From Neobacillus sp. YX16 (GTDB lineage Bacteria; Bacillota; Bacilli; Bacillales; Cytobacillaceae), in contig NZ_CP126115.1 in assembly GCF_030123505.1 (NCBI RefSeq), positions 4,788,001 to 4,852,000 on the forward strand: 64,000 nt of DNA, in the 5' to 3' direction. The notes under the pieces were generated by a model, which saw only the letters and a list, made by a program, of their open reading frames with translations, was not told the origin of the DNA and did not search any database. Within the stretch, counting starts at the first letter, position 1. Every line of letters begins with the position of its first letter. The translations under genes and the position numbers were made by a program. Positions 57,073 to 64,000 of the stretch are shown here, in pieces.

Positions 57073-57572
57073 GAATTCCTCCCTACTATCGATACCCTGC
57101 ATGGCAGCGTTTTTTTGCAGGAATGGTCATTGGCGGTGCGATTAGCTGGTGTATTTTCATATATATATTTGGAGTGTGGCAGGAGCAGCATACTGCATTA
57201 ATTGATAAACAAAGGGAAGAAATCGTGGACTTAAAGGAAGAAAAAAAGATATGGCAGGAAGAGTATAAAGAGATTAATAAACGGACGATTGAACAGCTGA
57301 CAATTCAAAAAATCAATATTAAAATAACAAATTGGGAAAAATACAAACTCGACATGCTTAGTGTTTCTGAAATTGAAGATTCGGTAAAAGATGATATTAG
57401 TTTGATGATCGCAAAGGACATCGATACAGTCTATAAAAGCAAGGAATTAATCAAAAAAGTCATTCATAATAAACCTGTTAAAATAAATGACAAAAGGTAT
57501 AAACTGCGAGTCAAAGAAATGGTTATTTTTACTACGCTTTCCATTCAACTAGAAATAGAATTCGAACAATGA
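57069..57572 (+). CDS. ytrI: Sporulation membrane protein YtrI
   Basis: The 167-residue protein begins RIPPYYRYPAWQRFFAGMVIGGAISWCIFIYIFG, one membrane helix at about 14-36. A coiled coil (IDKQREEIVDLKEEKKIWQEEYKEIN) and a soluble domain follow. It matches YtrI, partner of YtrH in sporulation. The start is GTG at 57069, overlapping the ytrH stop; an upstream in-frame TTG (57045) is inside ytrH and less likely. Confidence 0.92.
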   Translation: MRIPPYYRYPAWQRFFAGMVIGGAISWCIFIYIFGVWQEQHTALIDKQREEIVDLKEEKKIWQEEYKEINKRTIEQLTIQKINIKITNWEKYKLDMLSVSEIEDSVKDDISLMIAKDIDTVYKSKELIKKVIHNKPVKINDKRYKLRVKEMVIFTTLSIQLEIEFEQ

Positions 57573-57606
57573 AAAGAATCGGCCCGAAACTTAAGGCCGA
57601 TTCTTT
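57573..57606. terminator. Bidirectional terminator between ytrI and nrnA
   Basis: AAAGAATCGGCC-CGAAACTTAA-GGCCGATTCTTT is a perfect 12-bp stem between convergent genes. Confidence 0.85.
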
Positions 57607-57608
57607 CA

Positions 57609-58553
57609 TTATGGTTGATACTTGTCACAAACTTCACTAAGTTCTCTCATTACATGATCCACTTCATCCCATGAATAAATAGAAGCACCTGAGGCAAGTG
57701 GATGTCCTCCGCCTTTAAACTTTCTGGCAACCCCATTGATTATTGGACCCTTTGAACGCAGACGTACCCTGATTTGATCTTCCTCTTCAATAAAAAAGAC
57801 CCATGCCTTAATCCCTTTTACATCTCCTAATGTACCTACAAGTAATGAGGCCTCTGATGGCACTGCATCATATTCTTCCAATAGTTTCTTTGTAAGAAGG
57901 ACCGAAGCTACGCCGTTACTCTGCATTTCAAAATTTTGCAGGATGTAGCCGTTTAATTTAATAATATTGGTATCACGCTCGTACATTTTGTCAAAGAGTT
58001 CGGTACGAGAAAAATTATAATGAATCAGTTCCCCTGCATATGCAAAGGTTTTATCTGTAGTACTTGGAAATAGAAATCTTCCTGTATCTCCAACAATCCC
58101 GCCAAATAAAAGCCTGGCAGCTTCATCATTTAATTTTAATCCTCGGTCTTTACCAAATAGATAGAATTCATAAATCATCTCACTGCAGGAACTTGCTGTC
58201 GTATCCACCCATAATAAATCACCGTAAGGATCCTCGTTAGGATGATGGTCTATTTTGATAAGCTTATCGCCCAATGAATATCTTTTGTCGCAAATTCTTT
58301 CAGCATTTGCTGTGTCGCAGACAATGACTAATGCCCCTTTGTAAACCTCATCTTCAATGGAATCTAGACGGCGCATAAAATGAAGCGACCTTTCTTCTTT
58401 TCCAACAGCGAATACTTTTTTATTTGGATAGGATGCTTTTAGGATTTCAACTAATCCACATTGTGAACCATACGCATCCGGGTCCGGACGGACATGGCGA
58501 TGGACGATGATGGTTTCATATTGTTCAATCATTTCTAGGATTTTTTCATTCAA
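57609..58553 (-). CDS. nrnA: NanoRNase/pAp phosphatase NrnA
   Basis: NrnA is a DHH-family enzyme that degrades 2-5 nt RNA and removes 3'-phosphate from pAp. The DHH phosphoesterase domain shows HRHVRPDPDAYGSQCGL, VIVCDTANAERI and IDHHPNEDPYGD; the C-terminal DHHA1 domain ends in RSKGPIINGVARKFKGGGHPLASGA. The frame opens at GTG 58562. I prefer the TTG at 58553, eight bases after AGAGAGG, because its N-terminus aligns residue for residue with B. subtilis NrnA. Confidence 0.94.
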   Translation of the reverse strand: MNEKILEMIEQYETIIVHRHVRPDPDAYGSQCGLVEILKASYPNKKVFAVGKEERSLHFMRRLDSIEDEVYKGALVIVCDTANAERICDKRYSLGDKLIKIDHHPNEDPYGDLLWVDTTASSCSEMIYEFYLFGKDRGLKLNDEAARLLFGGIVGDTGRFLFPSTTDKTFAYAGELIHYNFSRTELFDKMYERDTNIIKLNGYILQNFEMQSNGVASVLLTKKLLEEYDAVPSEASLLVGTLGDVKGIKAWVFFIEEEDQIRVRLRSKGPIINGVARKFKGGGHPLASGASIYSWDEVDHVMRELSEVCDKYQP

Positions 58554-58650
58554 TGTGATCACCTCTCTATTGTTTTCTTAAGCAAGGGTAGAATTTTGGT
58601 AAAATAATATGTACAATGAACAAGAGAATTTTTGACTTGGAGGAAATTTA

Positions 58651-58947
58651 ATGTCTGTTCTAGTTTTTCTGATTGTCATTCTATTTGCTTTCTATTTATT
58701 CTATAAAACCAAATACTTTAGAAGCAGCCGTCCAGTTGAAAAGAAATGGCTTGCTGCCAAATCCAATATTGCACTAGGACTGTTTGTAGGCTTATTTGGG
58801 TTCAACCATTTATTCTTCATTTCACAATCACTTGTTACAACGATTGTTTCTGTCATCTTTATTGTATATGGAGCAGTATTTACCTGGGTGGGAATTAAGA
58901 AATATAAACATTATCTTCCATTTGCAGCAGAAGAAGCAGAAAAATAG
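58651..58947 (+). CDS. ytpI: YtpI-like membrane protein
   Basis: The 98-residue protein has membrane segments at about 2-18, 40-55 and 60-80, and the family stretch KYFRSSRPVEKKWLAAKSNIALGLFVGLFGFNHLF. It matches YtpI in the same place in B. subtilis. Function unknown. GGAGG precedes the ATG. The TAG stop is the first triplet of a dispersed repeat, so its last residues (AEEAEK) may have been affected by insertion. Confidence 0.87.
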   Translation: MSVLVFLIVILFAFYLFYKTKYFRSSRPVEKKWLAAKSNIALGLFVGLFGFNHLFFISQSLVTTIVSVIFIVYGAVFTWVGIKKYKHYLPFAAEEAEK

Positions 58948-59063
58948 AAAAGCGGAAGCGACTTGGGGCGACAGGCATAAGACGAGCCGGCGAGAAGGTT
59001 GCCTTTTACCTTCTTGACGGATTGGCTTATGACCCCGAGCCCCTAGGCGCTGCAGCTAGACAG
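58945..59063. repeat. Hairpin repeat family B, copy 3
   Basis: It starts TAGAAAAGCGGAAGCG at the ytpI stop codon and ends CCCTAGGCGCTGCAGCTAGAC. The inner hairpin is AGAAGGT-TGCCTTTT-ACCTTCT within GGCATAAG...CTTATGACC. It is oriented opposite to copies 1 and 2. Confidence 0.88.
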
Positions 59064-59087
59064 CATATAAAGCTCAATAAAGAATGA

Positions 59088-59119
59088 GCCGCTTACCCTT
59101 TGGTAGCGGCCTTTTTTTA
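59088..59119 (+). terminator. ytpI terminator
   Basis: GCCGCTTACC-CTTT-GGTAGCGGC is followed by CTTTTTTTA on the plus strand. It overlaps the ytoI stop codon. Confidence 0.8.
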
Positions 59120-60445
59120 TGTCCTATCAATCAACTGACACATCATCATTGCTTTTCCGACTAGGATGCCATCATTAAAGACCTCGACATCGACCTTTCC
59201 AAACTTTCGGCCTACTTCAAGTACTTTCGGAAAGATATCGATAACACTTTCCATCTGAACAGGCTTGAGAAAGTAAATGGTCATGTTTTCAACAACAAGA
59301 TCACCTTTTTTATAGCTTCTCAGTATACGATTCGCTGCCTCTGTAACAATTGTCGTGAAAACTCCGTAGGAAATGGTTCCTAGATGGTTTGTCATTTGCG
59401 GAGTAACTTCACTCGTGTATACTTCTTCCCCTTTTGCTCTTCCGCGCATTAACACCATTTGGTTGGTGACAATATCATCAAGCGTTTCTCCTACCTGTGG
59501 CTGGCGTTGATTCATTTGTAATGCTTTTAATACATCCTGCCTGCTAATAATTCCTTCAAGACGGTTGTTATCATCCACAACTGGAAGGACTTCAATACCT
59601 TCCCAAACCATCATATGTGCGGTAGAGGCAACGCTTGTCTTGCCAGAAACAGTCATCGGCTGTTTAGTCATGATCTTATCAATGGACATATCAGCATCCT
59701 GACCCATAACATCCTTTGCCGTTACCATTCCTTGAATCTTCATGTTTTGATCAACAACAGGATATCGGCTGTGGGTGGTTTCATGATTTAGGTTATGCCA
59801 CACAGAAACCTTATCAGAGCTCTTCAGGAAGTAAGTCTCTGAAAGAGGGGTTAGGATATCCTCCACCAGAATAATTTCCTTTTTTATCAACTGGTCATAA
59901 ATAGCGCGGTTTATCATCGTTGCCACTGTAAAGGTATCATAACTGGTCGATATAATCGGCATTTCCAGGCTGTCTGCTAATTTTTTGATATGGTCTTCGG
60001 TATCAAAGCCACCGGTAATTAATACAGCTGCACCAGCCTTTAATGCAAGCTCCTGTGCTTGTGTACGATTTCCCACGATTAATAGGTTATCTGGACCCGT
60101 ATAGCGCATCATCGCCTCTAGTTTCATTGCCCCGATAACAAATTTATTTAGTGTTTTATGCAATCCAGTCTTCCCGCCTAAAACCTGACCTTCCACAATA
60201 TTAACCACTTCAGCAAAGGTAAGCTTTTCAATATTCTCTTTTTTCTTGCGTTCTATCCTAATCGTACCTACACGCTCAATTGTACTGACATATCCTTTAT
60301 TTTCGGCTTCCTTGATCGCTCTGTAGGCTGTACCTTCACTTACTGTCATCGCCTTGGCGATTTGACGCACAGATATTTTTTCCCCTACTGGAAGTTCATC
60401 AATATATAGCAGAATCTGTTCATGCTTTGTAGCCAAGACCTTCAC
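59117..60445 (-). CDS. ytoI: YtoI: HTH, DRTGG, CBS pair and hot-dog domain protein
   Basis: The 442-residue protein is a four-part fusion. Residues 1-70 are a winged helix (VRQIAKAMTVSEGTAYRAIKEAENKGYV). Residues 75-185 are a DRTGG domain (GQVLGGKTGLHKTLNKFVIGAM). Residues 195-310 are a CBS pair (KIQGMVTAKDVMGQDAD, RLEGIISRQDVLKALQ). Residues 335-440 are a thioesterase-like hot-dog fold. It matches B. subtilis YtoI. CBS pairs usually bind adenine nucleotides, so a ligand-controlled regulator is likely, but targets are unknown. Confidence 0.9.
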   Translation of the reverse strand: MKVLATKHEQILLYIDELPVGEKISVRQIAKAMTVSEGTAYRAIKEAENKGYVSTIERVGTIRIERKKKENIEKLTFAEVVNIVEGQVLGGKTGLHKTLNKFVIGAMKLEAMMRYTGPDNLLIVGNRTQAQELALKAGAAVLITGGFDTEDHIKKLADSLEMPIISTSYDTFTVATMINRAIYDQLIKKEIILVEDILTPLSETYFLKSSDKVSVWHNLNHETTHSRYPVVDQNMKIQGMVTAKDVMGQDADMSIDKIMTKQPMTVSGKTSVASTAHMMVWEGIEVLPVVDDNNRLEGIISRQDVLKALQMNQRQPQVGETLDDIVTNQMVLMRGRAKGEEVYTSEVTPQMTNHLGTISYGVFTTIVTEAANRILRSYKKGDLVVENMTIYFLKPVQMESVIDIFPKVLEVGRKFGKVDVEVFNDGILVGKAMMMCQLIDRT

Positions 60446-60519
60446 CCTCTTCTATAGCCCTTTAATAATAAATTAGTCGATATATTATTTATACCATTAT
60501 TTCGAATAATAAACCAACG

Positions 60520-60548
60520 CAAAAGGAGCCGTTTTAAAGGCTCCCTTT
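60520..60548 (-). terminator. Terminator after the small membrane protein gene
   Basis: On the minus strand GGAGCC-TTTAAAAC-GGCTCC is followed by TTTTG. Confidence 0.7.
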
Positions 60549-60563
60549 GTAGTGTGGTGATTA

Positions 60564-60797
60564 TTAATAAGATCGTGATTTTTTGTTGATTCGAAGCGCT
60601 TGGCGTTTTTTGGCTCCCTTTTTGGGACTATACAACATGGCGGTCAGGTTCCCTGCCAAAACAATTAATGCAAACGCAAGCCAGCTTATGGCAAAGACAC
60701 CTTCTAGACCTTCTGCAAATACCGAGAGCCTCGGAACAGCAAAATAAAGCATAAATCCACAAAGCAAAAGGCATAGTAAATATCGGTTTTTTTTCAA
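60564..60797 (-). CDS. Small membrane protein, unknown function
   Basis: The 77-residue protein (MKKNRYLLCLLLCGFMLYFAVPRL) has two hydrophobic segments, at about 6-27 and 33-55, and a basic tail (SPKKGAKKRQALRINKKSR). The first segment could also be a signal anchor. The start is TTG, nine bases after GGGAG. I do not recognise the family. It lies between ytkL and ytoI on the same strand and has its own terminator. Confidence 0.65.
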   Translation of the reverse strand: MKKNRYLLCLLLCGFMLYFAVPRLSVFAEGLEGVFAISWLAFALIVLAGNLTAMLYSPKKGAKKRQALRINKKSRSY

Positions 60798-60862
60798 TTC
60801 TTTTGTCTCCCTTCAAAACGAACTGCTTGTTTCACTTTATGCAAAGAAGGGAAAAAAAAGTA

Positions 60863-61543
60863 TTATAATTCTATAAATTCTCCAGGTTCCATCACTTTTC
60901 CATTCTTATTTTCAAGCATTTCAATAAATTGCTCCGGATCCTGCTTAATCGGAGGAAACGTATTGTAGTGTATCGGAACAATTGTTTTTGCACCTAATAA
61001 TTTTGCTGCATACGCTGCATCTTCTGGACCCATTGTAAAATTATCACCGATTGGCAAGAAAGCTAAATCTATCGGGTGTCTTTCTCCGATGAGCTTCATA
61101 TCCGAAAATAATGCTGTATCACCGGCATGGTAGATTGTTTTTCCTTCTGCCATAAATAAAATTCCAGCTGGCATACCACAATAAATAAGTTCATTACTTT
61201 CTGTCGTATAGCTTGAACCATGAAAAGCTTGTGTTAATTTTACCTTACCAAAATCAAATTGATGTGCGCCGCCGATATGCATGCCATGAGTATTGACACC
61301 CTGCCAGCCTAAGAATGTTGAAATCTCATGATTGGCAATAACTAGTGCATTGTTTCTTTTCGCTAACTCAACACTATCTCCAACATGATCATTGTGACCA
61401 TGTGTTAACAAAATTACATCTGGATTTACGTCGTCCACTTTTAAATCTGTTAACTGATTTCCTCGAATAAAAGGATCAATGATAATTTTTTTGCCATTGA
61501 CCTGAATTTGAACAACTGAATGCCCATGATAAGATACCTTCAT
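60863..61543 (-). CDS. ytkL: Metal-dependent hydrolase, UPF0173 (YtkL)
   Basis: The 226-residue protein is a metallo-beta-lactamase-fold hydrolase of the UPF0173 family. The metal site is [12 protein letters not shown] (residues ~49-60), with [48 protein letters not shown] and [15 protein letters not shown]. It matches YtkL. The substrate is unknown. It diverges from the M24 peptidase gene. Confidence 0.9.
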   Translation of the reverse strand: MKVSYHGHSVVQIQVNGKKIIIDPFIRGNQLTDLKVDDVNPDVILLTHGHNDHVGDSVELAKRNNALVIANHEISTFLGWQGVNTHGMHIGGAHQFDFGKVKLTQAFHGSSYTTESNELIYCGMPAGILFMAEGKTIYHAGDTALFSDMKLIGERHPIDLAFLPIGDNFTMGPEDAAYAAKLLGAKTIVPIHYNTFPPIKQDPEQFIEMLENKNGKVMEPGEFIEL

Positions 61544-61716
61544 TTATCCATCTCCTCCAAAATTGTTATAATATGTACTTCCATAAAAAAAACAAAATTC
61601 CTTCCTCATTTATATCCATAAGCAGCTGATTTTAGCACATCCTATTGATAGATTGTTTACACAAGGATTTAAAATTGATACCCTCAAGAAGGATGTTTAT
61701 TTTAGGAGGCGTAAAA

Positions 61717-62814
61717 ATGAATCAACGATTACAAAAACTTCAAGCATGGATGAGGGAAAATGAAATTGAAGTAAGCTTCATCACCTCTTCTGAAAATGTA
61801 TTTTATTTAAGCGGGTTTTTCTCAAATCCCCACGAGCGTTTACTTGCCTTAGCTGTTTTCCAAGAAGAAGAGCCCTTCCTTGTATGTCCTGGGATGGAAG
61901 TACATGATGTCAAAGGCTCTGGCTGGAGCCAAGAAATCATTGGCTACAGTGATATCGAGAATCCATGGGAATTAGTACATACTTCAATTAATAAAAGACT
62001 AAATGGAATAAAAAAAGTTGCGATTGAAAAGGAACATATGAATGTGGAACGCTATGAACAGCTATCCGCTTTATTTCCTGGGGCAGCGTTTGTTTCCGCT
62101 GAAGAAAAATTAAGAAAGCTGCGGATGATTAAAGATGCCAAGGAATTAAAAATTATTGAAGAGGCTTGCGCATTAGCTGATTATGCCATTGTGGTGGGCT
62201 GCAGTGAAATAAAAGAGGGAAGAACAGAATTAGATGTCCTTAACGCGGTTGAATATGCACTTAAGCAAAAAGGCGTAACGGAAATGTCATTTTCAACTAT
62301 GGTTTTGACGGGTGCAAATGCTGCGTCTCCTCACGGTAATCCAGGTAAGACAAAAATACAAAAGGGCGATTTAGTCTTATTTGATTTAGGTGTAGTAGTA
62401 GATCGCTATTGTTCAGATATTACAAGGACCGTTGCATTTGGTGATATAAATGATAAACAAAAAGAAATATATGATACTGTACTTAAAGCACAATTAGCGG
62501 CAATAGAGGCAAGTAAACCTGGTGCAACTGCAGCTGAAGTTGACTTAACCGCACGAAGAATCATTGCTGAAGCAGGCTATGGAGAATACTTCCCGCACCG
62601 ACTTGGACATGGATTAGGGATTAGTGTACATGAGTACCCTTCGATGACAGAGACAAACCAATTAGTTATTGAAGAAGGAATGGTGTATACCATTGAACCA
62701 GGAATTTACGTTCCTAATGTTGCAGGAGTACGGATTGAGGATGATATATATATTACTGCTGACGGAGCTAACGTCTTAACAAAATTCCCTAAAGACCTAC
62801 AAATCATTCGATAA
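61717..62814 (+). CDS. Xaa-Pro peptidase family protein (M24)
   Basis: The 365-residue protein has the creatinase-like N-terminal domain (VSFITSSENVFYLSGFFSNPHERLL) and the pita-bread M24 domain. All five metal ligands are visible: DLGVVVDRYCSD (two Asp), HRLGHGLGISVHE (His), YTIEPGIYV (Glu) and VRIEDDIYI (Glu). This points to a cytoplasmic aminopeptidase or dipeptidase acting on X-Pro bonds. The ATG at 61717 follows AGGAGG; the frame extends 24 codons upstream without support. Confidence 0.92.
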   Translation: MNQRLQKLQAWMRENEIEVSFITSSENVFYLSGFFSNPHERLLALAVFQEEEPFLVCPGMEVHDVKGSGWSQEIIGYSDIENPWELVHTSINKRLNGIKKVAIEKEHMNVERYEQLSALFPGAAFVSAEEKLRKLRMIKDAKELKIIEEACALADYAIVVGCSEIKEGRTELDVLNAVEYALKQKGVTEMSFSTMVLTGANAASPHGNPGKTKIQKGDLVLFDLGVVVDRYCSDITRTVAFGDINDKQKEIYDTVLKAQLAAIEASKPGATAAEVDLTARRIIAEAGYGEYFPHRLGHGLGISVHEYPSMTETNQLVIEEGMVYTIEPGIYVPNVAGVRIEDDIYITADGANVLTKFPKDLQIIR

Positions 62815-62835
62815 GAGATTTAGATTTTTTTACCA

Positions 62836-62864
62836 TTGAAGTGTTGAAGGATTTGCAGTAATAT
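62836..62864 (+). promoter_or_regulatory. Promoter of the 6S-like RNA
   Basis: TTGAAG (62836-62841), exactly 17 bp, and TAATAT (62859-62864) predict a start near 62870, just before the closing helix of the RNA. Confidence 0.65.
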
Positions 62865-62870
62865 ACAAAT

Positions 62871-63063
62871 ACAAGCTGCGTTGTTCGTAGTGATAATAAA
62901 GTTTTAACCTTTAAGCTGTAAAAGGGAGTTTTACTATCGAAGCTATAATGACATGCCTCTGTCTATACGACATGGAGGACACGCAGGAAGGCTTTTGCGA
63001 ACACCCACTTTGAGGAGTGGTGGTTTAAAACTTTCTTATATGAGGTACGGCAAATGCGGCTTT
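62871..63063 (+). ncRNA. ssrS: Structured RNA, probably 6S RNA
   Basis: No ORF fits this interval. AAGCTGCGTT (62873-62882) pairs with AAATGCGGCTT (63052-63062) to close a ~190-base rod. Inside, AAAGTTTTAA(CC) near 62898 pairs with (GG)TTTAAAACTTT near 63023, leaving a loop region as in 6S RNA. The length equals the ~190 nt of B. subtilis 6S-1, and fragments such as GTTCGTAGTGA and ACATGCCTC...GGACACGCAGG fit my memory of Firmicute 6S. 6S RNA binds RNA polymerase with sigma-A. The name rests on structure and recall, not on a search. Confidence 0.65.
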
Positions 63064-63083
63064 ATCATTTTCAAAATTTAACT

Positions 63084-63117
63084 GCCAGCTTCCTTATGGA
63101 AGCTGGCTTTATTTTAT
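63084..63117 (+). terminator. Terminator downstream of the 6S-like RNA
   Basis: The 10-bp stem GCCAGCTTCC / GGAAGCTGGC (63084-63093 and 63098-63107) is followed by TTTATTTTAT. Confidence 0.85.
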
Positions 63118-63120
63118 CTA

Positions 63121-63157
63121 TTAAAAAAAAAGAGAAGAGAATTAATCTCTTCCTTTT
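63121..63157 (-). terminator. ald terminator
   Basis: On the minus strand GAAGAGA-TTAAT-TCTCTTC is followed by TCTTTTTTTTT. Confidence 0.83.
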
Positions 63158-63165
63158 AAGAACAT

Positions 63166-64000
63166 TTAAAGTTGTCCAAGTAATGTTTTTGTATCTGAGT
63201 AATGAAGACCATGTGCTTCTGCCACTGCTTCATAGGTTACAAAGCCGCCTAGGGTATTGATACCTTTTAGCAGCGCTTCATTTTCAAGGCATGCTTGTCT
63301 ATACCCCTTATTTGCGATTTGGATTGCGTATGGTACTGTTACGTTGGTTAAGCCAATAGTTGAAGTTCTAGGAACCGCCCCAGGCATATTGGCAACGGCA
63401 TAATGAACAACTCCATGTTTTATATATGTAGGGTTATCGTGTGTTGTAATACGATCAGTTGTTTCAAAGATACCACCCTGATCAATTGCAATATCCACTA
63501 CGACGCTTCCTGGTGTCATCGATTGAATCATTGCTTCGGAAACTAACTTAGGAGCCTTTGCACCTGGAATTAGTACCGCACCAATCACTAAGTCAGATTC
63601 TTTAACCGCTTCAGCAATATTATAAGGATTAGACATTAATGTGGTGATGTCAGAACCAAAGATATCATCCAGTTGACGAAGACGGTCTGGATTAAGGTCA
63701 ATAATGGTAACTTTTGCTCCAAGTCCAATTGCCATTTTAGCAGCATTTGTTCCCGCAACACCACCGCCAATAATGGTTACTGTTCCTCTTTGAACACCCG
63801 GAACCCCAGATAAGAGAATCCCTTTCCCGCCATGAACTTTTTCAAGGAATTGAGCACCAATTTGTGCAGCCATTCTTCCTGCCACTTCACTCATTGGGGT
63901 TAATAACGGCAAAGAGTTATTTGGTAACTGGACTGTTTCATATGCAATTCCAACCACTTTATTATCAATTAAGGCCTTTGTTAGCTCTGGTTCAGGAGCT
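63166..64000 (-). CDS. ald: Alanine dehydrogenase, 5' part beyond the window
   Basis: Ald interconverts L-alanine and pyruvate with NAD, used in alanine catabolism and sporulation. The frame runs without a break to the window edge ([21 protein letters not shown]), so about 100 N-terminal residues are missing. The GxGxxG fold is [28 protein letters not shown], and [21 protein letters not shown] and [20 protein letters not shown] are typical of Ald. The C-terminus ([20 protein letters not shown]) is complete and a terminator follows. Confidence 0.96.
   Translation of the reverse strand, partial: APEPELTKALIDNKVVGIAYETVQLPNNSLPLLTPMSEVAGRMAAQIGAQFLEKVHGGKGILLSGVPGVQRGTVTIIGGGVAGTNAAKMAIGLGAKVTIIDLNPDRLRQLDDIFGSDITTLMSNPYNIAEAVKESDLVIGAVLIPGAKAPKLVSEAMIQSMTPGSVVVDIAIDQGGIFETTDRITTHDNPTYIKHGVVHYAVANMPGAVPRTSTIGLTNVTVPYAIQIANKGYRQACLENEALLKGINTLGGFVTYEAVAEAHGLHYSDTKTLLGQL

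Overview
The window is a contiguous piece of the chromosome of a low-GC, endospore-forming member of the Bacillaceae. Gene order follows the Bacillus subtilis block that runs from lcfA through mutS2, rnhC, pheST, infC-rpmI-rplT, thrS, dnaB-dnaI, gapB-speD, polA, phoPR, citZ-icd-mdh, pyk-pfkA, accDA, ytsJ and dnaE to nrnA and ytkL, with ald at the far edge. Spore genes (sspI, ytrH, ytrI, ytvI, ytaF, ytxC), T-box leaders and sigma-W/CcpN-type sites point the same way. I cannot fix the genus; the mix of dispersed repeats suggests Bacillus or Neobacillus sensu lato.

Layout. 1-1936: lcfA, with the promoter and a FadR-type operator of the next fatty-acid operon at the edge. 1950-3921: a solo IS605-family tnpB element with its 3' RNA scaffold. 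3973-9535: a small membrane peptide, yshE, mutS2, polX, cvpA-like and zapA. 9670-11826: rnhC and a NERD protein. 11867-19490: pheST with T-box, ysgA, sspI, a 520-bp minisatellite, an M42 peptidase, a dimeric dUTPase and ysdB with a sigma-W promoter. 19493-24611: a TVP38 protein, ysdA, rplT-rpmI-infC with an L20-type leader, thrS with T-box. 24642-28993: ytxC, dnaI, dnaB, nrdR and a hypothetical gene. 29099-30900: speD with a striking structured leader, and gapB with CcpN sites. 31060-38536: coaE, ytaF, mutM, polA, phoR, phoP. 38660-42796: a MaoC-like protein, mdh, icd, citZ. 43167-48572: ytwI, ytvI, fxsA, pyk, pfkA. 48869-56274: accA, accD, a GntR/FadR-type regulator, malic enzyme, dnaE. 56737-63062: ytrH, ytrI, nrnA, ytpI, ytoI, ytkL, an M24 peptidase and a probable 6S RNA. 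63166-64000: the 3' part of ald.

The genes are mostly core: replication and repair, aminoacylation and translation, the lower glycolytic and TCA enzymes, the first step of fatty-acid synthesis, phosphate signalling and sporulation. The accessory content is the tnpB element, three copies of a ~300-bp element with terminal inverted repeats, three copies of a second hairpin repeat (one nested in the first family), and three short tandem arrays.

The most interesting points are (1) a ~140-nt speD leader with nested helices and a C-run exactly complementary to the speD ribosome binding site, which looks like a cis-regulatory RNA I do not recognise; (2) identical TGGTCAGACCA operators before malic enzyme and before accDA, flanking the GntR-type regulator; (3) a TnpB that keeps its catalytic residues but lacks the usual zinc-finger cysteines; and (4) a short membrane-peptide gene behind yshE.
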